DNA of 64,000 bases from JBBSJZ01 sp041751935 (GTDB lineage Bacteria; Planctomycetota; Planctomycetia; Pirellulales; Pirellulaceae), in NCBI GenBank assembly GCA_041751935.1, contig JBGSIA010000101.1, positions 1 to 64,000 on the forward strand, written 5' to 3'. Below the pieces are notes generated by a model, which did not search any database, was not told the origin of the DNA, and saw nothing but the letters and a program-made list of their open reading frames with translations. The translations under genes and the position numbers were made by a program. The first letter of the stretch is position 1. Each line of letters starts with the position of its first letter. Below are positions 1 through 7,211 of this stretch, in pieces.

Positions 1-1
1 G

Positions 2-1165
2 TTCCCCGATCACTTCCGAGCCCTCTGGCCGATTTTGTGTCAACAACTCTTAGATGGGACCTACAAGCCCGGCCCCGTACGCCGGAAGTCGATCCCAAAA
101 CCGGATGGCGGAACGCGTAATCTTGGCATACCCAATGTGATTGATCGCGTGGTCCAACAAGCCATTCTGCTAGTCCTGACGCCGATCTTTGATCCGGATT
201 TCTCCGCGTCAAGTTTCGGCTTTCGACCCTATCGCTCTGCCCACGAAGCAATCCGTCTCGTTCAACATCACATCCGTGCGGGCTACCGCTGGTGTGTAGA
301 CATCGACCTTGCGAAATTTTTCGACACGGTGCAACACGACGTGCTGATGAGCCGCGTTGCTCGCAAGGTTCGCGACAAGCGATTGTTGCGTTTGATCGGG
401 AACTATCTACGGGCAGGAGTGATGGTCGATACCGACTTCCACTCATCGACCGAAGGCACCATGCAAGGCGGCCCGCTCTCGCCACTGCTTGCGAACATTC
501 TTCTGGATGACTTCGACAAGGAGATGGAGAAGCGGGGCCAGCGCTTTGTGCGATATGCCGATGACTTCTTGGTATTCTCCAAAACTGAGCAGTCGGCAAC
601 ACGAGTGTTTCGCTCGGTGGAACGTTACCTCACTGGGAAACTCAAACTCGTGATCAATCACGACAAGAGCAGCGTTTGCCGCACGGAGGACGCCGAGTAT
701 CTCGGCTATCGCTTTCGTGGTTACGGTGGACGATTCGAGGTGAGCGCGAAGAACCATCGCAAGTTCAAAGATCGCGTGAAGGAGATAACACGCCGGACCG
801 GAGGCCGGTCGATGTCTTCCCGCTTCGCTGAACTACGACGGTATTTTCAAGGATGGATTGGCTATTTTCGATACGGCCTAACTAAGACGCAGTTGAAGTA
901 TCTTGACAAGTGGATACGTCGGCGCATCCGCGCTTGCTACTGGAAACAGTGGTATCGGGTTCGCACGCGAATACGGATGTTGATGAAGTTAGGAGTGCGT
1001 GCAGAAGAAGCCATCTCGCACGGCAGCAGTGGACGAGGCTATTGGGTGATGTCATCGAGTGCTGCGATGCACGTCGCGATCTCGATTGACTACCTCAACC
1101 AACAAGGACTAGCGAGTCTTGAGGAAATCTGGAGCAAGTTTGCTTCCAAGAAGCGAACCGCCTAG
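2..1165 (+). CDS. ltrA: Group II intron reverse transcriptase/maturase (5' truncated by window edge)
   Basis: Intron-encoded protein that reverse-transcribes and helps splice its host intron. The frame is open to the left edge and the residues before the first possible TTG start (35) already match the family, so the true start lies outside the window. Visible in order: the conserved 'IPKPDGG' / 'LGIP' block, 'SFGFRPYRSAHEA', the catalytic 'YADDF' of the RT palm (near position 555), then the maturase (GIIM) region ending in a 'HGSSGRGYWVMS' block typical of these proteins. There is no HNH endonuclease domain after it, which is common in bacterial En-minus introns. The 3' RNA domains of the intron follow directly. 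The reading frame has no internal stop, so it may be active. Confidence 0.93.
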   Translation, partial: FPDHFRALWPILCQQLLDGTYKPGPVRRKSIPKPDGGTRNLGIPNVIDRVVQQAILLVLTPIFDPDFSASSFGFRPYRSAHEAIRLVQHHIRAGYRWCVDIDLAKFFDTVQHDVLMSRVARKVRDKRLLRLIGNYLRAGVMVDTDFHSSTEGTMQGGPLSPLLANILLDDFDKEMEKRGQRFVRYADDFLVFSKTEQSATRVFRSVERYLTGKLKLVINHDKSSVCRTEDAEYLGYRFRGYGGRFEVSAKNHRKFKDRVKEITRRTGGRSMSSRFAELRRYFQGWIGYFRYGLTKTQLKYLDKWIRRRIRACYWKQWYRVRTRIRMLMKLGVRAEEAISHGSSGRGYWVMSSSAAMHVAISIDYLNQQGLASLEEIWSKFASKKRTA

Positions 1166-1226
1166 TGCGGATCCGCATGCTAGGTGGTGTGGGAGGGTCC
1201 CGGAGCAATCCGGGCCCTATCCCGAT
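1166..1226 (+). ncRNA. Group II intron 3' terminal RNA domains
   Basis: Directly after the maturase stop lies a GC-rich tract that ends with a strong hairpin (1191-1223). GGGA, GGG and CCCGGA on the left arm pair with TCCGGG, CCC and TCCC on the right arm around a GCAA (GNRA) tetraloop, with a 2-nt bulge (TA) on the right arm. This is the place where domains V/VI of a group II intron sit, and GNRA loops are typical of them. The splice boundary at about 1226, after CCCGAT, is inferred from the end of the hairpin and was not proven. Confidence 0.6.
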
Positions 1227-1272
1227 CTTGGTTCGGCGTCCGTGCGGTGCCACGATGCCCCGGAAATTGTCG

Positions 1273-1461
1273 TCATCTTAGTTTCCTTCGGAGGAAATTG
1301 TTCGTCAGAGCCGCCATCGGTCCGGCTATGCCAATGGCCACTGCAATGTTGCTGGATGCGAGCCATACGGCCCACCCAATGCCGGATCCTACGATCGCGC
1401 TCACAATCACCGCGATGGCCTCTGAGCGTATCGATGTTTGGTTATTTGGCTCTTGTTCCAC
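1273..1461 (-). CDS. Small hypothetical membrane protein
   Basis: A 62-residue protein with a GTG start preceded by a good AAGGA ribosome-binding site 9 nt upstream. After a short polar N-terminus there are two hydrophobic, glycine-rich stretches (about residues 16-35 and 38-52), followed by a basic tail (NNFLRRKLR). It would span the inner membrane twice. No family is recognised. It stands alone between the group II intron and the IS91 remnant, so it may be exon-side or cargo DNA. The composition and Shine-Dalgarno support it; its small size keeps confidence moderate. Confidence 0.45.
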   Translation of the reverse strand: MEQEPNNQTSIRSEAIAVIVSAIVGSGIGWAVWLASSNIAVAIGIAGPMAALTNNFLRRKLR

Positions 1462-1502
1462 CCTGTCTGTTCCTTCGATTTATTGAGATGCAGAACGAAT
1501 AA

Positions 1503-1546
1503 CAAACTATCCCGCGTGGAGCGTAGCAGAACTGCGGGATAGTTTG
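1503..1546. repeat. Perfect 13-bp inverted repeat
   Basis: CAAACTATCCCGC (1503-1515) and its exact reverse complement (1534-1546) flank an 18-nt loop. There is no T-run on either side, so it is not an ordinary terminator. It begins with the same CTATCC core as the hairpin repeat at 19549, which suggests a dispersed palindromic (REP-like) family of this genome. The neighbourhood, 1547-1844, holds no gene I can support. Confidence 0.6.
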
Positions 1547-1844
1547 GACGTTGAACTGAGACGCTTGGATTGACACCTTGGACGGCTATGCGTTTTCTGT
1601 CGGTCCGCTAAGGCGTGAAGCTCAGTCTAAATGACCGAGATGGACCGTTGCAACTGTCCGTGGGGCTGGAAGTCCGCGATCGTCAGGTGCGTTTGCGAGG
1701 GTTCTGTGGGCGGATAGGCCACAGAGCTGCACGCTGTCGATAGCTTCCTTGACCCGTAACGAGGGACGGGTGAGCCGAACTGGCTGAATTGCAAGTCACC
1801 AAGCAGGAGATCACATGGATTGACCATTCGTCGCTGGTCACCCC

Positions 1845-2030
1845 CGCGATCCAGACCGGATGGTCGGGGCCGTAGAACAACTCTCGCCACGACGGTCGTC
1901 GCGTGCACGATTCGTGATCCATCGGGATTTCGCATTTCGGACACGTCGGCGTCTCGTCCTTGACCACTTCCAACTCTTCGTCGCCGACACTGGGCGGTTC
2001 GTCATCCGACTCCGTGATCGCTGGTGCCAA
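1845..2030 (-). pseudogene. IS91-type transposase, C-terminal remnant
   Basis: The frame encodes an acidic linker followed by 'CPKCEIPMDHESC' and 'RPSWRELFYGPDHPVW'. From memory, this arrangement resembles the C-terminal tail of IS91-family transposases in planctomycetes. The rest of the transposase (zinc-binding N-terminus, HUH/Y domain) is absent. It lies directly downstream of the tyrosine recombinase and on the same strand, where IS91-like elements of this group carry their transposase. An internal deletion therefore seems to have removed most of it. Family assignment is moderately sure; the truncation is plain. Confidence 0.5.
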
Positions 2031-2055
2031 GTTCTTACATGGAGACAGATAATTG

Positions 2056-3273
2056 CTACGACGCGTGTTGCTCCAACCACCGTAAGCTCAAACTGTCGGT
2101 GGAGGCTGGATGAAGACGACCCAGTCTCGATCTTGCAGAGTACTCAACAACCTTGGTTGCTTGGAGCGACGGATCGACCCAGCGTGGGCATTGTCGCGTC
2201 GGCAGCCAATCCAGCGGACTGGGCGCCGTACCCAAGTGCTGCTTGCGGCAATGCAGATAGATCATCGTGGTCACGAAGCTGCTGTGCCCAAGCAGCTTGC
2301 TGATCGCCATCAGGTCCACTCCGGCTTCAAAAAGTCCGGTCGCAAAACTGTGACGAAGTGTGTGGGGTGAAACGGCTTTGGTGATCCGTGCTTGCGCCGC
2401 GGCGAGCTTGCACGCCTTTTGAATCGTCGCTCCATTGAGCGGCACATCGGGTGTCTTGCCAGGGAAAAGATCGCTGCTCGGCCGAGCAATCTTCCAGTAC
2501 GTTCGCAGTTCGTCCAACAGCCTCGGCGAGATCGGCACGTAGCGATCTTTGCCGCCCTTGCCGCCGTTGATCTTGAGCTGCATCCGCGACGAGTTGATGT
2601 CGGGTAGCTTCAAGTTCGTGGCTTCGCTGAGCCGCAGTCCGGCAGCGTAAAGGGTCAGCAGGACTGCGCGGTGTTTGGGGTGAGTGACACATTGGATCAG
2701 ATCGTGGACTTCGTCCTGTCCGAGAACGGTGGGCAGTTTCTTGGGTCGTTTGCCGAACGGGATCATCGGGATCGCCCAGTCACGCGGGATGGTGACGCTA
2801 TAGAGGAAACGTAGGGCGCAAACGGCCTGGTTGAATTGGCTCCAGGAAGATTCGTTGACTTGGATCATCCAAAGTTGAAACTCGCGGATCTCTTCCGGCC
2901 CAAGATCTTCTGGGAGTTTGCCAAAGTGGCGAGCGAATCGATCAACGTGATAGGTATAGGAATCGATGGTTCGCAGTGCGAGATTTCGCACGAGCATGTC
3001 TTCGGCCATACGTTTGGTGATGGGTGTTTGGCTAGTTGTGGTAAGTATGTACTGGAATGCCGCGTCAGCGCCGGGAGTCAGCTTTTCCAAATCGGCGATT
3101 GATTGCAGAAGCTGCTGATACATAGGTGGTTCCAAGTCGGCGTCGCGGGGACTGTCGTCGAGCAGGAACCGAGGGTGATAGCCAAGGCCACCCATGCTGG
3201 CCAGCAGGCAAGCCACATCGAACGCGAGGATCGTCGATGTGCCGACCGCCTCTCCTTCTGATTGAAAGCCCAC
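2056..3273 (-). CDS. Tyrosine recombinase/integrase, N-terminally fused to ATPase fragment
   Basis: Site-specific recombinase. The SAM-like core-binding domain starts near residue 83 ('TPITKRMAEDMLVRN') and the catalytic domain follows. The active-site residues are visible: Arg in 'AGLRLSEATNL', Lys in 'GGKGGKDRYVP', 'HTLRH' (His-x-x-Arg), 'LGHSS' and the nucleophile Tyr in 'TTMIYLH'. Residues 1-82 do not belong to a recombinase. They match the end of an SMC/ABC-type ATPase ('FLLDDSPRDAD', 'FQYILTTTSQTP'), so the recombinase has landed in frame on the 3' end of that gene. The natural recombinase start (about 3009-3027) lacks an obvious start codon and Shine-Dalgarno of its own. The C-terminus after the Tyr resembles IS91-associated integrases. 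Confidence 0.85.
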   Translation of the reverse strand: MGFQSEGEAVGTSTILAFDVACLLASMGGLGYHPRFLLDDSPRDADLEPPMYQQLLQSIADLEKLTPGADAAFQYILTTTSQTPITKRMAEDMLVRNLALRTIDSYTYHVDRFARHFGKLPEDLGPEEIREFQLWMIQVNESSWSQFNQAVCALRFLYSVTIPRDWAIPMIPFGKRPKKLPTVLGQDEVHDLIQCVTHPKHRAVLLTLYAAGLRLSEATNLKLPDINSSRMQLKINGGKGGKDRYVPISPRLLDELRTYWKIARPSSDLFPGKTPDVPLNGATIQKACKLAAAQARITKAVSPHTLRHSFATGLFEAGVDLMAISKLLGHSSFVTTMIYLHCRKQHLGTAPSPLDWLPTRQCPRWVDPSLQATKVVEYSARSRLGRLHPASTDSLSLRWLEQHAS

Positions 3274-3598
3274 TTCGGGGCGCGGGAAGATGCCGCGAGC
3301 GTTGATGTCGATCGTGCCGTTCCGCGTAGCCTGGTTCGCCCAGACAGTAGCGGATCAGCCGCATCAAAAGGCTCTTGCCGACGCTGTGCCCGACGGCACC
3401 GGGCTTGGTGCCAGGGTTTTTCGATGTCGCGATGATGTTGAGACCGCGCCGGAATATGATTGGATCGCGAATGAATACCGCATCCTCGTCTAGCGAATGC
3501 AGAAAACGCATTTCACTTAGCCAGACGAGCGGCTGCATTCGCACTGGATGAATTTTGAACTCATCGTCCACGTCATCAAAGAGAGGTAAAGTCTTCAA
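3028..3598 (-). pseudogene. SMC-like/ABC-3C-type ATPase, internally deleted and frameshifted
   Basis: Two pieces of one ATPase in different frames. The N-terminal piece (3598 to about 3330) runs from 'MKTLPLFDDVDDE' to a Walker A-like loop ('GAVGHSVGKSLLMRLI'). The C-terminal piece (about 3320-3028) contains 'GTSTILAFDVACLLASM', a Walker B/D-loop-like 'FLLDDSPRDAD' and 'FQYILTTT'. Several hundred residues of coiled coil expected between the P-loop and Walker B are missing, and the frame shifts at the junction near 3325. The motif set resembles the ATPase of three-component ABC-3C or DUF2326-type defence systems, but that family call is from memory. The last part is translated as the N-terminus of the recombinase. 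Confidence 0.6.
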
Positions 3599-3833
3599 CT
3601 TCTCCCTCTTTCCAGAATGGTTGCAAGTTTGTCATCGCGTCTTCACTGAAAGCGTCGTCGTCTCGCTTACCGAGAATGATTTCGGAGGCTTGTATTGCCT
3701 CGCGGACCATGGGCAATATGGATTGACACAGCGATGATTCCTGTCCGCTGTCGTCAAGCAACTCGACAAACTGACGGTTGCCAACGGTCTTCAGGTCGAT
3801 GATTCCATTTTTCTGCAACGCCTGGAGCTGATC
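3576..3833 (-). pseudogene. Remnant of a small middle component
   Basis: An open frame of about 85 residues ('DQLQALQKNGIIDLKTVGNR' onward) that reads like the second half of a winged-helix-like protein. It has no credible ATG or GTG start; the first possible start is a TTG at 3818, well inside the conserved-looking text. Its stop overlaps the start of the ATPase fragment by 23 nt, an operon-style arrangement. In ABC-3C systems a small middle component precedes the ATPase, which fits the position. Function is inferred from context only. The N-terminus appears deleted together with the end of the gene upstream. Confidence 0.35.
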
Positions 3834-4148
3834 TCAAAGTTGCGGCAACACTTCCGTCGGCGGCGCGGTGGCTCTTTCCGCTTCGCTGATTCGTTCACCC
3901 AGTAAAATTCTTCGGCGGAGATCTCGATTCAGAGCGAAGCAAAGATCAAGGTTGAACACTTCACGCTGAACCGGCTTGCCACGTTCCTTAAGCAACAGCC
4001 GCAAGTAGATGATCGCTTCACCCTGCTTCCGTTTCGCTTGCTGTTTGTCATTTGGCTTGACCGAGTCCAAGTGAATGACGTTTTGGTAGGCGATGTCAAC
4101 GCAAAGCTGTTTTGGTATGCTAAGTGCTGTGAAGGCGTGCTGGAATTT
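3834..4148 (-). pseudogene. C-terminal remnant of an unidentified protein
   Basis: About 105 residues are open from a TAG stop at 4149. The text is well-formed and gene-like ('HAFTALSIPKQLCVDIAYQN', 'GEAIIYLRLLLKERG', 'FNLDLCFALNRDLRRRILLG'), ends at 3834 and is immediately followed by the middle-component remnant. The upstream continuation is broken by stops, and a short stretch continues in another frame. I do not recognise the family. By position it could be the C-terminal domain protein of an ABC-3C-like operon whose effector domain is lost. Confidence 0.35.
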
Positions 4149-4220
4149 CTACTCATTTTACTCACGAGATCGCTTGGTCTACGGGGCTTTTGAATTGACT
4201 GTTGGGAAGGAGCTGTTTTT

Positions 4221-4604
4221 TTGATAGTCATGAAGTACTGTCTCGGCAGTGCAGTCGCTGACGAATTGCCGTTGGCTGGGCATGAAACGGTTTCTGACTC
4301 AGCTGTCCGGTTTCTGGCTGTTGTCACGGAAGATGATTTTTTGGAGACCGGAAAGCGGATTTGGTGCGATGCAGTTCTTCAGAGGGCTGTCGACTCGTGC
4401 CGCGAACAGCGACGTGCGACATATTTGAAAACCGAGTCCGTTCGCGCGGGGGCTCCAGCACTGTTACGAGGAGGCCAGTCGATTGCTGGTGGTCGGTGCC
4501 GGGTGATTTGTTTTTTGTGCGATGCGCAACGCCAGATTTTGTCGTTTTGTGTGGGCGTGAAAGTGTCATCAAAGTACCCAAAAAGTTCACTCGACGTGAC
4601 TTAG
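4221..4604 (+). CDS. Hypothetical protein (doubtful)
   Basis: A 127-residue frame with a TTG start, an AAGGAG Shine-Dalgarno 8 nt upstream (4207-4212) and a plus-strand intrinsic terminator 39 nt after the stop (4643-4677). The sequence is cysteine-rich in its second half and matches nothing I know. The gene signals around it are the main argument for it. It is also possible that this is decayed DNA and the transcript is a non-coding RNA, because a shorter frame (4361-4615) overlaps it in another phase. Confidence 0.3.
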   Translation: MIVMKYCLGSAVADELPLAGHETVSDSAVRFLAVVTEDDFLETGKRIWCDAVLQRAVDSCREQRRATYLKTESVRAGAPALLRGGQSIAGGRCRVICFLCDAQRQILSFCVGVKVSSKYPKSSLDVT

Positions 4605-4642
4605 CCTCCGGCTAAACAACACCTCATGAATCAAACTGGATC

Positions 4643-4677
4643 AGGCCTCGTTTCGACTACGAGGCCTAAATTTTTTT
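4643..4677 (+). terminator. Intrinsic terminator, plus strand
   Basis: AGGCCTCGT (4643-4651), a 7-nt loop, then ACGAGGCCT (4659-4667) followed by AAA and seven Ts. The 9-bp stem is perfect. The T-run is only on the plus strand, so it does not terminate xseA. It implies a plus-strand transcript coming from 4.2-4.6 kb. Confidence 0.75.
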
Positions 4678-4763
4678 GTCGACTGAAACAAACATCAGCC
4701 TGAATCGTACCCTTCGCAATCGCCAGCAAAGTCACAGAGAGTTCTGGCGACGTTAGATAGCGG

Positions 4764-5978
4764 CTACTGAACAACTGAATGGATCTCGCCGATATATAGC
4801 TGGGTGCGAATATGGTCACCGGATGCGAGCGTTGAAGCGTCGGTGATCGCTACCCCGCGATTTTTCGTTGTTACACTGTAGCCTCGCGCCAGAACGCTCA
4901 ATGGCGACAACGCGGACAATGATGCGGCATAACGCTGCAATCGTTCTTGCCCTAAGCGAAGGTGCGAAGCGATCGCGCGGTCAGCGCGGTTTTCTAGTTC
5001 GTCCAGCAATCGGAATCGCGATTGAATCATCTCGTATGGCTTGCCCAAGCTGGGACGCTCGGCCAGTATGGTCAGGTGACGTCGCTGGACATCAACCTGA
5101 GACCGCAGGGCGTGTGTTAGCCGCCGCGAGTAGTCCACGACCATGCCTTTGAGCGACTCGGCATCGGGCAATACTCGTGTGGCTGCGTCGGTGGGAGTCA
5201 GCGCGCGCACATCGGCGGCAAAATCGCATAACGTTACATCAATCTCATGTCCAATCGCCGATACCGTAGGGATTCTCGATGCGGCGAGAGCACGTACGAC
5301 TGGCTCTTCGTTAAAGCACCACAAATCCTCAAGGCTACCGCCACCGCGACAGACGATCAGTACATCGGGTCGGGGCGTCAATTTGTGAGCAGCAACAATT
5401 CCGCTGACGACGGATGCCACAGCGTCTTGGCCTTGAACACTCGCCGGGATGACGACAATTTCAGTTGATATTTGCCGATTCGCAGCCGCTTGTAGAAAGT
5501 CTCGAATTGCCGCGCCGCTGGTACTGGTCACAATCGCGATTCGCTTTGGCATTCTCGGTAGCGACCGTTTGCGAGCAACGTCGAATATCCCTTCGGCAAA
5601 GAGTTTGGCTTGCAACCTTTCAAAGGCGAGTTGCAACGCACCAACGCCTTGCGGTTGCAACTTGCGGACTACGATTTGGTAGGTCCCGCGCGGTGCATAA
5701 ACTTCGACGTCACCACAGCACAACACCGACTGGCCGTCCGAGAGATCAAAAGCCAGACGCGTAGCCACACCGCGCCAGATCACTCCACGAATTTGCGCGC
5801 CGTCGTCTTTAAGCGTGAAGTAGATGTGTCCACTGCGAGGACGTGACAGATCCGAAATTTCACCAGCGACCCAAACGGCTGGAAATGTACCTTCCACAAC
5901 TGCTTTGATGTGCCCAGTCAACTCGCTGACCGATATCGCTGCCGCGGCGGCTGAGGATGCAGTCAATGAACTAGACAT
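4764..5978 (-). CDS. xseA: Exodeoxyribonuclease VII large subunit
   Basis: Nuclease subunit that degrades single-stranded DNA to short oligonucleotides, acting with XseB. The N-terminal OB-fold is visible ('VWVAGEISDLSRPRSGHIYFTLKD'), then the catalytic domain with 'IAIVTSTSGAAIRDFL', 'CRGGGSLEDLWCFNEE' and 'ISAIGHE/VDVTLCDFAAD'-type motifs (here 'SAIGHEIDVTLCDFAADVRA'). The start is set at ATG 5978, giving 404 aa and overlapping the end of dapF by 8 nt; a longer frame would run far into dapF. It is a little shorter than E. coli XseA (456). No xseB follows within the window. It is the last gene of the miaA-hisE-hisG-dapF run. Confidence 0.95.
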   Translation of the reverse strand: MSSSLTASSAAAAAISVSELTGHIKAVVEGTFPAVWVAGEISDLSRPRSGHIYFTLKDDGAQIRGVIWRGVATRLAFDLSDGQSVLCCGDVEVYAPRGTYQIVVRKLQPQGVGALQLAFERLQAKLFAEGIFDVARKRSLPRMPKRIAIVTSTSGAAIRDFLQAAANRQISTEIVVIPASVQGQDAVASVVSGIVAAHKLTPRPDVLIVCRGGGSLEDLWCFNEEPVVRALAASRIPTVSAIGHEIDVTLCDFAADVRALTPTDAATRVLPDAESLKGMVVDYSRRLTHALRSQVDVQRRHLTILAERPSLGKPYEMIQSRFRLLDELENRADRAIASHLRLGQERLQRYAASLSALSPLSVLARGYSVTTKNRGVAITDASTLASGDHIRTQLYIGEIHSVVQ

Positions 5979-6831
5979 GCGACTCGCTAATGAACACGAA
6001 CTCGCCGCTAAACACTTCCGTTGCACCACCGGTCATCAGCACATGATCGGTAGCGGCGTTCCAATGCAAGGTTAAGTCACCACCGAGCAGATGATTCAGA
6101 ATCTGTCGCTCCGTTCGCTGAGTTAAAACACCCGCAACACAGACTGCTGAAGCACCAGTGCCACAGGCCCAAGTTTCCCCGCAGCCTCGCTCCCAGGTTC
6201 GTTGACGAACTTCCGTGGGCGAGAGAACTTCGACGAACTCTACATTGGTGCGTCGGGGAAATCGCGGGTCATTCTCGATCAATGAACCGATCCGATGCAC
6301 CAGATCATCGGTTGCTGTTTCGACGAAGACAACACAGTGAGGATTTCCCATCGAGACACAAGTGCAAACCAACCTGTAGCCGCCAATGTCAAGCGAATGG
6401 TTAATTACGCGACCTGATGTCACAAGGGTTGTGGGGACATCCTGAGCGTTTAGTTTAGGCGGTCCCATATCAACGGTTACTTTGGCGACACGCTCATCGC
6501 TGCCGATGATCAGCGACGATTGCAACACACCGTTGCCGGTTTCGATTGCCAAAGACGGACGACGGGCGTGACCATGATCGTAGATGTATTTTGCAACGCA
6601 ACGAAGCGCATTGCCGCACATTTCACTTTCACTGCCATCAACATTGAACATTTGCATGCGAGCGTCCGCCACATCGCTGGGCCGAATCAAAATCAACCCA
6701 TCACCGCCGACGCCGAAATGACGATGCGAAATAGCTCGCGCCAGTTCGGGAAGATTCTCGGGAATCGTTTCGGTAAAGCAATCGACGTAAACATAGTCGT
6801 TGCCGGCGCCGTGCATCTTGGTGAACTTCAT
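5971..6831 (-). CDS. dapF: Diaminopimelate epimerase
   Basis: Converts LL- to meso-diaminopimelate for lysine and peptidoglycan synthesis in the cytoplasm. The 286-residue length is normal. Both catalytic cysteines are present: Cys72 in 'SEMCGNALRC' and Cys223 in 'GETWACGTGAS'. The N-terminus 'MKFTKMHGAGNDY' is the family hallmark and fixes the start at 6831. It shares its 3' end with the start of xseA (8-nt overlap) and follows a small acidic hypothetical gene. Presence of DAP synthesis is of interest because planctomycete peptidoglycan was long doubted. Confidence 0.97.
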   Translation of the reverse strand: MKFTKMHGAGNDYVYVDCFTETIPENLPELARAISHRHFGVGGDGLILIRPSDVADARMQMFNVDGSESEMCGNALRCVAKYIYDHGHARRPSLAIETGNGVLQSSLIIGSDERVAKVTVDMGPPKLNAQDVPTTLVTSGRVINHSLDIGGYRLVCTCVSMGNPHCVVFVETATDDLVHRIGSLIENDPRFPRRTNVEFVEVLSPTEVRQRTWERGCGETWACGTGASAVCVAGVLTQRTERQILNHLLGGDLTLHWNAATDHVLMTGGATEVFSGEFVFISESHV

Positions 6832-6858
6832 GAACTGCTGTGGAACCTAAACAAGGAA

Positions 6859-7182
6859 TTAAGCTTGGAAATCAATATGGTCGGGAGGAATCTGTGTCGA
6901 TTCCGTTTGATGTTGGGTCTCTTCGCTCGCTTGGGCCGTTTCATCGTTGGGCGGTTGAGACTTCTCAAAATGATCATAGGTTTGCCGTCCATCGGCGTCG
7001 CGGTCGCCAGCTCGATCACCTGCGTCAATCGCCGAGGAATCCTTGGACTTTCCACCAGGCGCTTCGGCGGTTTTCTGTTGACGAATCGCTTCCGCGGATT
7101 GCTTGTCTTGTTCGCCCCCACGTGCTGCGGCGTGGCTGACTCCCGCGATTGACGCGGCGGCTGGGTTAGGTTGAATGTTCAT
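6859..7182 (-). CDS. Small acidic hypothetical protein
   Basis: A 107-residue polar protein rich in Ala, Asp, Gln and Gly, with no membrane segment or signal peptide. Text such as 'NPAAASIAGVSHAAARGG', 'APGGKSKDSSAIDAGD' and 'DRDADGRQTYDHFE' looks evolved rather than random, and I associate similar text with conserved planctomycete hypotheticals. The Asp-rich 'DRDADGRQ' stretch loosely resembles a calcium-binding loop. It is located 29 nt after hisG and 27 nt before dapF, on the same strand, so it is co-transcribed. ATG 7182 is preferred over GTG 7188. Function unknown. Confidence 0.65.
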   Translation of the reverse strand: MNIQPNPAAASIAGVSHAAARGGEQDKQSAEAIRQQKTAEAPGGKSKDSSAIDAGDRAGDRDADGRQTYDHFEKSQPPNDETAQASEETQHQTESTQIPPDHIDFQA

Positions 7183-7211
7183 CAGCACCCAATAACGTTA
7201 GCGAAGTGAAT

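Noticed and set aside
1119..1502. Plus-strand frame of 127 codons after the maturase
   Set aside because: It overlaps the end of the maturase, the intron RNA and the opposite-strand small membrane gene, and its Pro/Arg/Ser-rich text is not protein-like.
1503..1546. Integron attC site next to the recombinase
   Set aside because: The recombinase is not IntI-like (no additional motif seen) and the hairpin lacks attC R-boxes with the GTTRRRY core.
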